Below, piece after piece: positions 52,710 through 62,273 of a stretch of DNA of 64,000 nt (within the stretch, counting starts at the first letter, position 1; each line of letters begins with the position of its first letter). The position numbers and the translations under genes were made by a program. The DNA lies in assembly GCA_023391835.1 (NCBI GenBank), contig JAEWAE010000057.1, positions 1 to 64,000 on the forward strand. The letters run 5' to 3'. Below the pieces are notes generated by a model. It searched no databases, was not told the DNA's origin, and saw only the letters and a list, made by a program, of their open reading frames with translations. This DNA comes from Bacillota bacterium (GTDB lineage: Bacteria > Bacillota > Clostridia > Oscillospirales > Ethanoligenentaceae).

Positions 52710-53921
52710 TTATTTTTTCAGCGTGGTGACGATATTGCGGGTATCCACCGCAATCATATACTCCTCGTCGGTGGGGATGACCCAGGTGTGCACACCGGCG
52801 CCGGCGCGGGAAATCTCGCCTTCCTTGCCGTGGACCATCGCCTCGTTGAGAGCGGGGTCGATGTCGATGCCCATATACTGCATGTTGTCGCAGACGTTGT
52901 GGCGCATGCCCACGTCGTTTTCACCAATGCCGCCGGTGAAGACCAGCGCGTCGATGCCGCCCATGGCCGCGGCGTAAGCACCGACATACTTTTTGATCTG
53001 ATAGTGCTCGATGTCGAGGGAAAGCTGCGCCAGCTTGTCTTTTTTATCCGCCGCATCCTCCACGTCGCGCACGTCACTGGAAATTTTGGAGATGCCGAGG
53101 AAGCCCGATTCCTTGTTGAGCAGCTTTTCCATCTGCTCGGCGGAAAGGTGCTCGTTCTGCATCAGGAAAGTCACGACGGAGGGGTCGAGGTCACCGCTGC
53201 GGGTACCCATGATGATGCCGCCCAGCGGGGTGAAGCCCATGCTGGTGTCGACCACCTTGCCGTGGTCGACGGCCGTGATGGAGGAGCCGTTGCCCAGGTG
53301 GCAGGTGACGATGCGCAGCTCGTCGGGCCGCTTGCCCATCAGTTCCGCACAGCGCAGACTGACATAGCGATGCGAGGTGCCGTGGGCGCCGTACCGGCGG
53401 AGCTTGTACTTTTCGTAATACTTATAGGGGATGCCGAAAATATACGCCTTGGGGGGCATGGTGTGATGGAACGCCGTGTCGAAAACCATGACGTTGGGCA
53501 CATCCTTGCCCAGCACGCCGGGGCACTCGTTGATCACAGCCAGTGCCGCCGGGTTGTGCAGAGGCGCAAAATTGATGACCTCGGAAAAATCCTTCAGCAC
53601 CTGATCGGTGACCAGCACGGACTCGGAAAACCGGTCGCCGCCGTTGACGATGCGGTGGCCCACGGCGTCGATTTCCTTAACGCTGGAAATAACCGCGCCC
53701 TCACCCTTGGTGAGCACGTCGATGACCGTCCGGAATGCGGCGGAATGGCTGGGCAGCGCGCGCCTGTCGGCAATCTTGCGCCCGTCGGCCGTCTTATGGG
53801 TGAATTTGCCGTCAATGCCGATCCGCTCGCAGTTGCCTTTGGCCAGGACATGTTTCTTCTCAATATCAATCAGCTGATATTTCAGAGAGGAACTGCCCGC
53901 GTTAATTACAAGTATATTCAT
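52710..53921 (-). CDS. ackA: acetate kinase
   Basis: Predicted 403-residue enzyme interconverting acetyl phosphate plus ADP and acetate plus ATP. Signatures are ILVINAGSSSLKYQL at the N-terminus, FDTAFHHTMP, HGTSHRYVS, THLGNGSS-type CHLGNGSSITAV, and MGTRSGDLDP. GGAGG precedes the ATG at 53921. No pta is seen in the window. The promoter is divergent from that of tmcAL. Confidence 0.97.
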   Translation of the reverse strand: MNILVINAGSSSLKYQLIDIEKKHVLAKGNCERIGIDGKFTHKTADGRKIADRRALPSHSAAFRTVIDVLTKGEGAVISSVKEIDAVGHRIVNGGDRFSESVLVTDQVLKDFSEVINFAPLHNPAALAVINECPGVLGKDVPNVMVFDTAFHHTMPPKAYIFGIPYKYYEKYKLRRYGAHGTSHRYVSLRCAELMGKRPDELRIVTCHLGNGSSITAVDHGKVVDTSMGFTPLGGIIMGTRSGDLDPSVVTFLMQNEHLSAEQMEKLLNKESGFLGISKISSDVRDVEDAADKKDKLAQLSLDIEHYQIKKYVGAYAAAMGGIDALVFTGGIGENDVGMRHNVCDNMQYMGIDIDPALNEAMVHGKEGEISRAGAGVHTWVIPTDEEYMIAVDTRNIVTTLKK

Positions 53922-54065
53922 GCTTTGACCTCCCGAAAATGACGTTTGCCGGGGCCGCCAAGCGCCCGCAAAGCAAAACAAGGCCGCCCACGCCGTTGCC
54001 CGCCATTCCTGCCCCAACAGGCAGCGGTACCGCAACCGGCATGTTCGTCCCATTACAACATTCTT

Positions 54066-54094
54066 ATTATAGAATGCGGCGGGCTTGATTGCAA
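54066..54094 (-). promoter_or_regulatory. ackA promoter
   Basis: Minus-strand -35 TTGCAA (54089-54094), 17-base spacer, -10 TATAAT (54066-54071). Confidence 0.78.
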
Positions 54095-54195
54095 GATTTC
54101 TGCGCATATTATCCGATAATTCCCGAATTTTCGGCCAAGGCACCAATAAGCTGCCCGGAAAGGCCGCTATTTTTCATGCCAGCGCAAAATATCGC

Positions 54196-54224
54196 TTGCC
54201 CACGGGCCGCATATCGGGTATGAT
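54196..54224 (+). promoter_or_regulatory. tmcAL promoter
   Basis: -35 TTGCCC (54196-54201), 17-base spacer, -10 TATGAT (54219-54224). Confidence 0.6.
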
Positions 54225-54265
54225 GGGAGGGAAATTCGATCGGCGGCCGAAGGAGGCGCAGTTGC

Positions 54266-55510
54266 ATGAAGACGGCAGGCATCGTGGCGGAATACAACCC
54301 CTTTCACAACGGGCATGCCTATCAGATCGCACAGACCCGGCAGGCCGGCTGCACCCATGTGGTGGCGGTGATGGGCGGGTATTTCACCCAGCGCGGCGAA
54401 GGCGCCCTGATGGGGCCGGCGGCGCGGTGCGAAGCGGCCCTGCGGGGCGGGGCCGACCTGGTGCTCGAGCTGCCGCTGCCGTGGGCGGCCGCTTCGGCGG
54501 AAACCTTCGCCAGGGGGGCGGTGAGCCTGCTCGACGCGCTGGGTTGTGTCGACGTGCTCAGCTTCGGCAGCGAGAGTGGCGACATCCGCACGCTGACGGC
54601 CGCCGCGGAGGAGCTTGCCCGGCTTGACGGCAGCGCCCGTCTGCATCGTGCGCTGCAGGCGGGCGTATCTTTCCCCCGCGCGCGGGAGGAAGCCCTCGCC
54701 GGCCGGCTGGACGACCCGGAGCTGCTGCGGCGGCCCAACGATATCCTCGCGCTGGAATATCTGGGGGCGCTGCGGCGCCTCTCTTCCCCTATGCGGCCCA
54801 TGGCCGTGCGGCGGGTCGGTGCCGGGCACGACTCGTGCCGCACGGCCTCCGGCTTCGCCTCCGCCTCCCGCATCCGCACCCTGCTGACCGGCGGCGCCTT
54901 TGACGGGGCCGCCCGCTTTTTGCCGGCGGGAAGCCTCGCCGTCTGCCGGCGGGAATGGGCGGCCGGGCGGGCGCCTTTCCTGCCCGCGGCGGCCGAGCCG
55001 CTGGTGCTGGCCCAGCTGCGGCGTATGGGCCCGGAGGATTTCGCCCGGCTGCCCGACGTAAGCGAGGGGCTGGAAAACCGGCTTTTCCGGGCGGTGCAGT
55101 CGGCCGTCGCGCTGCCGGAGCTCTATGCCGCCGTCAAGACCAAGCGTTACACGCTGTCGCGGGTGCGGCGGGTCGTGCTGGCCGCCTTCCTGGGGCTGCC
55201 CGGCGGCCTGACGGCACAGAGGCCCCCCTATCTGCGTGTGCTGGGGCTCAACCCGCGCGGAGCGGAAATTTTACGGGCGGCGCGGCCCGCGCTGCCGCTT
55301 ATCAGCCGCCACGCCGATACGGCCGGGCTGGACGACCGGGGGCGGACGGTTGACGCGTTGGAATGCCGCGCCGCCGACTTGTACGGTCTGTGTCTGCCGC
55401 GGCGGCAGCCCTGCGGTGCCCGGCAGCGGATGAGCCCTCTTTTCGTACCCGGGGAATTGGCAGGAAATATTGAAAATGCCGGGCGGATAGGATACAATAA
55501 GGATAATTGA
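54266..55510 (+). CDS. tmcAL: tRNA(Met) cytidine acetate ligase
   Basis: Predicted 414-residue nucleotidyltransferase-like enzyme that uses acetate and ATP to acetylate the wobble cytidine of elongator tRNA-Met (YlbM family). The nucleotide site is AEYNPFHNGHAYQI (residues 8-21), with VMGGYFTQRGEGALM next, and the later PNDILALEYL and FASASRIRTLL blocks. Length is normal. It lies back to back with ackA, whose acetate pool it would draw on. Confidence 0.93.
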   Translation: MKTAGIVAEYNPFHNGHAYQIAQTRQAGCTHVVAVMGGYFTQRGEGALMGPAARCEAALRGGADLVLELPLPWAAASAETFARGAVSLLDALGCVDVLSFGSESGDIRTLTAAAEELARLDGSARLHRALQAGVSFPRAREEALAGRLDDPELLRRPNDILALEYLGALRRLSSPMRPMAVRRVGAGHDSCRTASGFASASRIRTLLTGGAFDGAARFLPAGSLAVCRREWAAGRAPFLPAAAEPLVLAQLRRMGPEDFARLPDVSEGLENRLFRAVQSAVALPELYAAVKTKRYTLSRVRRVVLAAFLGLPGGLTAQRPPYLRVLGLNPRGAEILRAARPALPLISRHADTAGLDDRGRTVDALECRAADLYGLCLPRRQPCGARQRMSPLFVPGELAGNIENAGRIGYNKDN

Positions 55511-55526
55511 TAAAGGGGTGGTCTGC

Positions 55527-56468
55527 ATGCCAGGCGTCAAATTGGAAATAACCGAATACAAGAATTTTGGAAAATGTCTGAAACTTTCCAATGGAATTAT
55601 TGAAGCACTCGTCACCGTCGACGTGGGGCCCCGCATTATCCGATTCGCCTTCCCCGGCGGGGAAAATTTCCTGCACGAAGACATCGGACGCGAATCCGTC
55701 ACATCCGGCGACGTGATCGAGGATGTGTTCGGCAAAGGTTCCAAGTGCGAGCTTTATGGCGGCCACCGCCTGTGGCTCAGCCCGGAAGACATGCCCCTTA
55801 CCTATTACCCCGACAACGACAAGGTGGTCTGGCACGAGATCCCCGGCGGGGTGGAACTCATTCCTCCGGCCCAGCGGGTCAACGAAGTCCAGTACCGCAT
55901 CGAGGTCGTCATGTCGGCGGACAAGCCCCGCCTGCACGTCGGGCATTTCATCCAAAACATCGGCCAGAGCACCAAACGGCGGGCCGCCTGGGCGCTGACG
56001 CTGCTGGCGCAGGGCGGGCTGGAGGTCGTGCCCCAGCCGCTGCATGACACGGGGCTGCTGGCCAACCGGGTGCTTTCCCTCTGGCCCTATTCCGACATGT
56101 CGGACAGCCGGGTCTATTGGGGCAAGAAATTTATCTCCCTGCGGCAGGACCCGGGCATCCGCAGCAAATTCAAATTCGGCATCAACAATCTGCGCGGATG
56201 GGCCTCCTACTTCAACCACGGCGGCATGTTAGTCAAAAAGTATGAGTGCAACCCGGGCGGGAATTACCCCGACTACGGCACCTCGTTCGAGACTTTTACC
56301 AACAATCTCATCATGGAAATGGAAAGTCTCGGCGAGCTGGTGGACATAACCCCCGGCAGCACCATCTATCACGGGGAGGAATGGTCGCTTTTCGACCATG
56401 TGGAGCGCCCTGCGCCGGACGATGAGCAGACGATGGAAACTCTGACCCGGCTTTACATCGAGAAGTGA
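55527..56468 (+). CDS. uncharacterised protein, mutarotase-like beta-sandwich suspected
   Basis: Predicted 313-residue soluble protein, 16 bases after tmcAL and probably co-transcribed. It begins VKLEITEYKNFGKCLKLSNGII and is rich in beta-strand patterns; VDVGPRIIRFAFPGGENFLHED, GGHRLWLSPED and LALTLLAQGG-type segments recall DUF4380/aldose-epimerase-like proteins, which is a weak assignment. Conserved-looking His, Glu and Asp residues (GGHRLW, FNHGGM, HGEEWSLFDH) could form a sugar site. No signal peptide. Start at 55527 by AAAGGGG. Confidence 0.7.
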   Translation: MPGVKLEITEYKNFGKCLKLSNGIIEALVTVDVGPRIIRFAFPGGENFLHEDIGRESVTSGDVIEDVFGKGSKCELYGGHRLWLSPEDMPLTYYPDNDKVVWHEIPGGVELIPPAQRVNEVQYRIEVVMSADKPRLHVGHFIQNIGQSTKRRAAWALTLLAQGGLEVVPQPLHDTGLLANRVLSLWPYSDMSDSRVYWGKKFISLRQDPGIRSKFKFGINNLRGWASYFNHGGMLVKKYECNPGGNYPDYGTSFETFTNNLIMEMESLGELVDITPGSTIYHGEEWSLFDHVERPAPDDEQTMETLTRLYIEK

Positions 56469-56474
56469 ACCGAC

Positions 56475-56504
56475 GGGCCGGCTGCAATCCGGCCCATCTT
56501 TTTT
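56475..56504 (+). terminator. terminator after the mutarotase-like gene
   Basis: GGGCCGG/CCGGCCC arms followed by ATCTTTTTT. Confidence 0.85.
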
Positions 56505-56548
56505 ACGCAAAGGGCGCGGGGACGCAGATCCCCGCCCCGGACGAGAGG

Positions 56549-57040
56549 ATGATCAAACGGGTGAAAATTCTGGTGGACGCCGACGCCTGCCCGGTGAAGG
56601 CGATCGTGGTGCGGCTGGCACGGGTACGGCGTATCCCGGTGTGGATGTTTATCGACACCAGCCATCTGATCGACGACGGCTATTCCCGCGTCTTTACGGT
56701 GGATAAGGCCCGCGACTCGGCGGATTTCGCGCTGGTGGCCCGGGCGGAGCGGGGCGACGTGGTGGTCACGCAGGATTACGGCCTGGCCGCCATGGCCATG
56801 AGCCGGGGTTGCCGGGTGCTCAACCAGGATGGGCTCGTATTCGGCGGCGACAACATCGGCGCGCTGCTGGAAAGCCGGGCCGCGGCGGCACGTTACCGCC
56901 GTGCCGGCGGGCGCACCCGCGGCCCGGCCCCCCGCACCCGGCGGCAGGACCGGGATTTCGAGGCGGCGCTGACGGCGCTGCTGGCCGGCGGCACAGAGCC
57001 GGCACACACCGCACCCCAGGACGGAGGCAATGCATTATGA
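56549..57040 (+). CDS. YaiI/YqxD family protein (DUF188)
   Basis: Predicted 163-residue protein of the UPF0178 family with a PIN-like fold: VKILVDADACPVKAIVVRLA at the start, TQDYGLAAMAMSRG and ...LNQDGLVFGGDNI in the middle. Members are probably nucleases, with no proven substrate. The start is uncertain: ATG at 56549 or GTG at 56561. The C-terminal 40 residues are Arg/Ala-rich. It overlaps the next gene by four bases (ATGA). Confidence 0.88.
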   Translation: MIKRVKILVDADACPVKAIVVRLARVRRIPVWMFIDTSHLIDDGYSRVFTVDKARDSADFALVARAERGDVVVTQDYGLAAMAMSRGCRVLNQDGLVFGGDNIGALLESRAAAARYRRAGGRTRGPAPRTRRQDRDFEAALTALLAGGTEPAHTAPQDGGNAL

Positions 57041-57936
57041 AATATGTGACCTATGAATCGGACGGCTTGGAACATCCGGGCCTGCTCACCGCAGCCGGCG
57101 TCGTCGATGCCGATACGCTGCTCACCGGCGCGGGGCTGCCCGCCGCCGGCTCCCTGACCGGCCTGATCCGCCGCCTGGCGGACGGAAGCATCCCGGCCGG
57201 ATTCTTTTCCCGCCCCATGCCGGTGGGGTGCGGAGTGCTCCCTCTGACCGCCGTGCGGCTGTTGGCCCCTATCCCCCGCCCGGCACGGAATATTTTCTGC
57301 CTGGGCAAGAACTACGCCAAGCACGCAGTGGAAGTGAAAATGACCCGGCTTTCGGGCACCGGCGTGCCGCAGTACCCCATCTATTTCACCAAGATTGCCA
57401 ACCCCGCGGTGCCCGACGGCGGCACCGTGCACTTTCCCCCCCGGCTGACCCGATGCCTGGATTATGAGGCGGAGCTCGCCTTTGTCATCGGGCGGGAGGG
57501 GCGGCATATCGACCCCGCCCGGGCGGAGGATTACATTTTCGGCTACACGATTCTGAACGATATTTCGGCCCGGGACGTGCAGGCCCGCCACGAGCAGTGG
57601 TTCAAAGGCAAAAACTTCGACACCTTCTGCCCCATGGGGCCCTGTCTGGTGGGCCGGGATGAGATTCCCTTCCCGGTGGAGCTGGATATCACCGGCCGGG
57701 TCAACGGCGAAGTGCGCCAGCATGACAACACCCGGCATTTCATCTTCGACATCCCCACCATACTGGCCGATCTTTCCGACGGGCTGACCCTCGAGCCGGG
57801 GGATATCATCAGCACCGGCACGCCCGCCGGCGTGGGCGCGGGCTTTGATCCGCCCCGGTTTCTCAAAGACGGCGACACGGTGGAATGCGAAATCGATAAA
57901 ATCGGCTCACTGCACGTCATGATTAAGGCCGACTGA
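57037..57936 (+). CDS. fumarylacetoacetate hydrolase family protein
   Basis: Predicted 299-residue metal-dependent enzyme. The FAH core begins at NIFCLGKNYAKHAVEV (about residue 87); metal ligands are in LDYEAELAFVIG, and RDVQARHEQWFKGKNFDTFCPMGP is the signature block, followed by GDIISTGTPAGVG. Family members hydrolyse, decarboxylate or hydrate acylpyruvates and ketodiacids; which one applies here is unknown. GGAGG lies upstream of the start. Confidence 0.92.
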   Translation: MKYVTYESDGLEHPGLLTAAGVVDADTLLTGAGLPAAGSLTGLIRRLADGSIPAGFFSRPMPVGCGVLPLTAVRLLAPIPRPARNIFCLGKNYAKHAVEVKMTRLSGTGVPQYPIYFTKIANPAVPDGGTVHFPPRLTRCLDYEAELAFVIGREGRHIDPARAEDYIFGYTILNDISARDVQARHEQWFKGKNFDTFCPMGPCLVGRDEIPFPVELDITGRVNGEVRQHDNTRHFIFDIPTILADLSDGLTLEPGDIISTGTPAGVGAGFDPPRFLKDGDTVECEIDKIGSLHVMIKAD

Positions 57937-57964
57937 GCTGCGGCCCGCAGCATGCGGATAGGCA

Positions 57965-58005
57965 AACGGCGCCCGGGCGGGGTCACCCGCGCGGGCGCCG
58001 TTTTG
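57965..58005. terminator. bidirectional terminator
   Basis: ACGGCGCCCG/CGGGCGCCGT arms with TTTTG on the plus side, between the FAH gene and the converging mfd. Confidence 0.8.
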
Positions 58006-58028
58006 TGTGCCGTCAATCCCGGATTTTT

Positions 58029-61000
58029 TCAGCGTCCGGCTGCCTGCTCACCGGCCTGGGAAGCGGCGTCTTTCGCCGTGCGCAGAATATCGAGCGTTTC
58101 GCGCATGGTATCCAGCGGCGTCTGGCCGGGTTTGATCTTGACCGAAATATAGGGCTTCTGGCCCGCGTTGACCATCACCCGACCGCGCAGCCGGGCCACC
58201 AGCGCGGAAACTGCCTGAAAATCCACATGCTCGGGGTAAAAGAGCAGCGCCTCGCCCCGTTGGGCGATCTCGCCGATGCCCAGCCCGGCGGCGGTGTTGC
58301 GCAGCAGCGCCACATCCACCAGACTCTTGACGGCCGGCGGCAGATCGCCGAAGCGGTCGATCAGCTCGTCGATGACGTCGGACATATCCTCCGGCGTGTG
58401 GATGTCGGCGATGCGGCGGTAAATTTCCAGCCGCTGGCCGGCGTTGGCGATATATTCTTCCGGAATATGGGCGGTCACCTGCACGTCCACCATGCACTCA
58501 GCGGCCGTGGCGGGCTTTTCACCCTTTTCTTCCAGCACCGCATCGTTGAGCAGACGCAGATACATGTCGTAGCCTACGGACTCCATATGGCCGTGCTGCT
58601 GAGCGCCCAAAATATTGCCCGCGCCGCGGATTTCCAGGTCGCGCATGGCGATCTGGAAGCCTGCGCCGAACTCGGTGAATTCCCGGATGGCCGAAAGGCG
58701 CTTGGTGGCGATGTCACTGAGCGCCTTGCCCCGGCGGAAGGTAAAATAGGCGAAGGCCCGGCGGGCGGAGCGGCCCACCCGGCCGCGGATCTGGTGGAGC
58801 TGCGAAAGACCCATGCGGTCGGCATCCTCGATGATGAGCGTGTTGCAGTTGGATACATCCACGCCTGTCTCGATGATGGTGGTGCACACCAGCACGTCGA
58901 TTTCGTTATTGAGCAGCCGTTCCCACACCACCGACAGTTTATCTTCTTCCATCTTGCCATGGGCGATGCCGATGCGGGCATCCGGCACGAGCTGGTGGAT
59001 GCGGTGGGCCGTCAGTTCGATAGTCTCGACCCGGTTGTGCAGGTAATAGACCTGGCCGCCCCGGCGCAGCTCCCGCCGGATGGCGTCGCCGATGAGGCCC
59101 CAATCGTGCTCGAGCACGTAGGTCTGCACGGGGTGACGGTCCTGAGGGGCCTCCTCAATGACCGACATGTCGCGGATGCCGGAAAGCGCCATGTTGAGCG
59201 TACGCGGGATAGGCGTGGCGCTGAGAGTCAGCACATCCACGTTGCGAAACATATCCTTGAGCTTTTCCTTCTGGGCCACGCCGAAACGCTGCTCCTCGTC
59301 GACGATCACAAGCCCGAGTTTGCGGAAACGCACATCTTTCTGCACCAGGCGGTGAGTGCCGACGATAATGTCGATTTCCCCCCGGCCCAGCCGGTGGAGG
59401 ATATCTTCCTGCTGCTTGGGCGAGCGGAAGCGGGAAAGCAGTTCCACCTTGACGGGGAAACTTTCAAATCTTTTGCTGATGGTCTGGTAGTGTTGCCACG
59501 CGAGGATGGTCGTCGGCACCAGCAAGGCGCACTGATAGCCGGCCTCCAGGCACTTGAACGCGGCCCGGAGAGCTACCTCCGTCTTGCCGAAACCCACATC
59601 GCCGCAGAGCAGTCTGTCCATCGGGCAGGCTTTTTCCATATCCGCTTTGATCTCCGCGGCGCAGCGCAATTGGTCGCCTGTTTCGTCGTACTCAAAGCGG
59701 TCCTCAAAACTTTGCTGCATATCGTCGTCATCGGGGAAGGCGATGCCCTTGACCTGCTGCCGGGCGGCATAGAGGGCGATGAGCTCCTTGGCCATATCCT
59801 TGACGGCGGAGCGCACGCGGGATTTGGCTTTCTGCCACTCGCTGCCGCCCATTTTGTTGAGCCGCACCGCCCCGTCATCCCGGGCACCGATATATTTGGA
59901 GACCAGATCCAGCTGGGTCACGGGCACATAGAGCGTGTCGCTGCCGGCATAGCGGATCTTAATATAATCCTTGACGATGCCCTGGACTTCCAGTTTCTGA
60001 ATGCCCTCGTAAATGCCGATGCCGTGGGCCGAGTGGACCACATAATCCCCCGGCGTCAGCTCCGCAAGATTGCGGATACGCTCCCCGGGCTTATGCTTCC
60101 GGGCGCGCATTCGTCCTGCCGCCGCGGGTGTGCCGCCATAGGTGAGCACCAGAAAGCGGAGCGCCGGGTACTCGAAACCGGCGGAAAAACGCCCCGGCAC
60201 CACCAGCACTTCCCCCTTGGCGGGTGGCTTGGTCTCTTCTCCGGGCGGTAAAACCCGGGCCGGAATCTGCTGTTCCCGCAGGTCGTGGGCCAGCGTCTCG
60301 CAGCTGCGGCCGGTGCCGGCGGCCACGACGGCGCTGCCTCCTTCCCGGATATGGGGGGCCAGGTCCTCCAGCAGCACCTTGAGCCCGCCGCCCCAGACTG
60401 CCAGCTGCCGCACGGTGAAGGAGCAGGTGAAGCGCACGTCGGTCTCATAGGCGGAGCGGGCAAAAGTCTCGAGATAGACTGCGCCCCGGTTTTCATATTC
60501 CGTGAGCATCCGTGGCCAGTCGATATAAAAGCGGTCCAGCCCGCGGCAGAACATGCCCTCTTCCAGCAGGGCGGAAATATCCTCCCCATGCTGCCAGAGG
60601 GTGTGTTTGGCACGCTCGTGGACGCGGGATTCTTCGCTGACGAAAAGAAGCGAGTCCCCCGCGTAATCATAAAGGGTGGCGGGCTTATCGTAGCACAGCC
60701 CGAGATACCGGTCCAGCGCCGCGGGCTCGGCACCGCCGCCCAGCAGTTCCAAATCGGTCTGGAAGCTTTGCTGCGCCTTGGGGGCCACTTTGCCGAATTT
60801 GCCCGTCAGAATACTGCCGATGCCCTCGGCCAGCGCGTGGGAGGATGGGAAAAGCACCTCCCGCGCCGGGGTGATGGTCACCGCTTCCACCGGGTCGGTG
60901 CGCCGCTGGGTCTCGGTCTCGAAAAAGGTCATGGAGTCGATTTCGTCGCCCCAGAATTCCGCCCGTACCGGATGATCGGCGTCGGTGGGGAAAAAGTCGA

Positions 61001-61538
61001 GGATGCCGCCGCGCAGGGCAAACTGGCCGCTGCCATCCACCTGGTCGCAGCGGCGGTAACCGGCGGCAAGCAGCGCTTCCACCGCCCGCGCGGGGGAAAT
61101 CGACATCCCCTGCCGGATTTCCACGCTCGAGGCCCGATAGCGCGCGGGCGGAATGGTCAGCTGCATGGCAGCGTCGGCGCAGGTCACCACGGCGGCGTAA
61201 TCGCCCGTGAGCATGCGGCCGAATATGCGCAGCCGCTCATGCTCGTATTCCCGCGAAACGCCCTCCACCGGGCGCAGCGTCAGGTCGCGGGAGGGGAAAA
61301 AGTATACTCCCCCGCCGAAAAGCATGTCGAGATCCATGCACATGCGGGAAGCCTGCTGCTCGTCGGCAGCCAGCACCAGCGCCCGTCGTTTCACCCGCCG
61401 GCACAGGGAAAATATCAGGTGCGCCTTGTGCACGTCGGGCAGGCCCGAGACGGCCGCCGGCAGCCGACGGTCGGCCACCGCCGCGCAGAGGGTGCGGTAT
61501 TCTTCCAACGGATCGAGAATGTGTGTAAAGAAATCCAA
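58029..61538 (-). CDS. mfd: transcription-repair coupling factor
   Basis: Predicted 1169-residue ATP-driven translocase that removes stalled RNA polymerase and recruits UvrA. UvrB-like N-terminal domains lead to the RNA-polymerase-binding domain (GDYVVHSAHGIGIYEGI), then the helicase core: LLCGDVGFGKTEVALRA (Walker A), VIVDEEQRFG (DEEQ) and LSATPIPRTL, and a C-terminal TRCF domain. I prefer the TTG at 61538, just past the pth stop, by alignment to the usual start; an ATG at 61595 overlaps pth by 53 bases. Confidence 0.95.
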   Translation of the reverse strand: MDFFTHILDPLEEYRTLCAAVADRRLPAAVSGLPDVHKAHLIFSLCRRVKRRALVLAADEQQASRMCMDLDMLFGGGVYFFPSRDLTLRPVEGVSREYEHERLRIFGRMLTGDYAAVVTCADAAMQLTIPPARYRASSVEIRQGMSISPARAVEALLAAGYRRCDQVDGSGQFALRGGILDFFPTDADHPVRAEFWGDEIDSMTFFETETQRRTDPVEAVTITPAREVLFPSSHALAEGIGSILTGKFGKVAPKAQQSFQTDLELLGGGAEPAALDRYLGLCYDKPATLYDYAGDSLLFVSEESRVHERAKHTLWQHGEDISALLEEGMFCRGLDRFYIDWPRMLTEYENRGAVYLETFARSAYETDVRFTCSFTVRQLAVWGGGLKVLLEDLAPHIREGGSAVVAAGTGRSCETLAHDLREQQIPARVLPPGEETKPPAKGEVLVVPGRFSAGFEYPALRFLVLTYGGTPAAAGRMRARKHKPGERIRNLAELTPGDYVVHSAHGIGIYEGIQKLEVQGIVKDYIKIRYAGSDTLYVPVTQLDLVSKYIGARDDGAVRLNKMGGSEWQKAKSRVRSAVKDMAKELIALYAARQQVKGIAFPDDDDMQQSFEDRFEYDETGDQLRCAAEIKADMEKACPMDRLLCGDVGFGKTEVALRAAFKCLEAGYQCALLVPTTILAWQHYQTISKRFESFPVKVELLSRFRSPKQQEDILHRLGRGEIDIIVGTHRLVQKDVRFRKLGLVIVDEEQRFGVAQKEKLKDMFRNVDVLTLSATPIPRTLNMALSGIRDMSVIEEAPQDRHPVQTYVLEHDWGLIGDAIRRELRRGGQVYYLHNRVETIELTAHRIHQLVPDARIGIAHGKMEEDKLSVVWERLLNNEIDVLVCTTIIETGVDVSNCNTLIIEDADRMGLSQLHQIRGRVGRSARRAFAYFTFRRGKALSDIATKRLSAIREFTEFGAGFQIAMRDLEIRGAGNILGAQQHGHMESVGYDMYLRLLNDAVLEEKGEKPATAAECMVDVQVTAHIPEEYIANAGQRLEIYRRIADIHTPEDMSDVIDELIDRFGDLPPAVKSLVDVALLRNTAAGLGIGEIAQRGEALLFYPEHVDFQAVSALVARLRGRVMVNAGQKPYISVKIKPGQTPLDTMRETLDILRTAKDAASQAGEQAAGR

Positions 61539-61542
61539 TTCA

Positions 61543-62238
61543 TCACTTCCGGTTCCGGGCAGCGCTTTCGTCGGGGCGCCCCGGCTGCTGCCCACTTGCG
61601 GCCGGGTCGGCGTTATAGCGGTTCATGGCGTCGGCAACGCCATGGTCGACAATGTCGACAGCGGCCTGCCCCGCACGCGCGAGCGCGTCGGCAAACAGCA
61701 GCTGCTTCTCTTTGGGCACACGGCCCAGCACCCACTCGGCCAGATCGTAATCCCGCCGCGGCTTGGGGTCGACCCCGATGCGCACGCGCGGGAAAACATC
61801 CGTCCCGGTCAGATAGATGATGTTTTTCAGCCCGTTGTGGCCGCCGGCAGAGCCCTTGCCCCGCACCCGCAGCCGCCCGACGGGCAGATCGATGTCGTCG
61901 ACCAATACGATGACCCGCTCCATGGGGAGCTTATAGAATTCGGCCGCGTCGCGCACCGACTCGCCGCTGAGATTCATAAACGTCTGGGGTTTGAGCAGCA
62001 GCGCCCGACGGCCGGCGACCTCGGCCATGCCGTAAAGGGCCTTGAAGCCGATGCGGTCGACCTTTGCCTCCAGCCGGGCGGCCAGACCGTCCAGCGCCAT
62101 GAAGCCGGCGTTATGGCGGGTGCCGTCATACCGGTCGCCCGGGTTGCCCAGCCCTACGATCATGAATTCCGGCGGGCCGCCGGGCGGCGTCCTGTTTTTT
62201 CCGATGAGTGCGAAAAGGCTGTCGAGTGTGGATGCCAT
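61543..62238 (-). CDS. pth: peptidyl-tRNA hydrolase
   Basis: Predicted 231-residue enzyme that recycles peptidyl-tRNAs released by stalled ribosomes. Motifs are MIVGLGNPGDRYDGTRHNAGF with the catalytic His (about residue 42), KPQTFMNLSGESV, and VDDIDLPVGRLRVRGKGSAGGHNGLK. A 25-residue N-terminal extension and a polar C-terminal tail (from about 210) make it longer than most Pth. It lies 35 bases after prs and ends immediately before mfd. Confidence 0.95.
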   Translation of the reverse strand: MASTLDSLFALIGKNRTPPGGPPEFMIVGLGNPGDRYDGTRHNAGFMALDGLAARLEAKVDRIGFKALYGMAEVAGRRALLLKPQTFMNLSGESVRDAAEFYKLPMERVIVLVDDIDLPVGRLRVRGKGSAGGHNGLKNIIYLTGTDVFPRVRIGVDPKPRRDYDLAEWVLGRVPKEKQLLFADALARAGQAAVDIVDHGVADAMNRYNADPAASGQQPGRPDESAARNRK

Positions 62239-62273
62239 GCGTTACCTCCGGGTCAGCTGACAGAGGCCCGTTT

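Larger units (their letters stand above)
53922..54265. other. divergent gap between ackA and tmcAL
   Basis: 344 bases holding one consensus promoter for each gene. The ackA leader (about 140 bases) contains GC-rich stems such as CTGCCTGTTGGGGCAGG but no T-run. No gene or known RNA seen. Confidence 0.5.

Noticed and set aside
58005..60251. 748-residue plus-strand frame opposite mfd
   Set aside because: Same antisense artefact; mfd motifs are intact on the minus strand.
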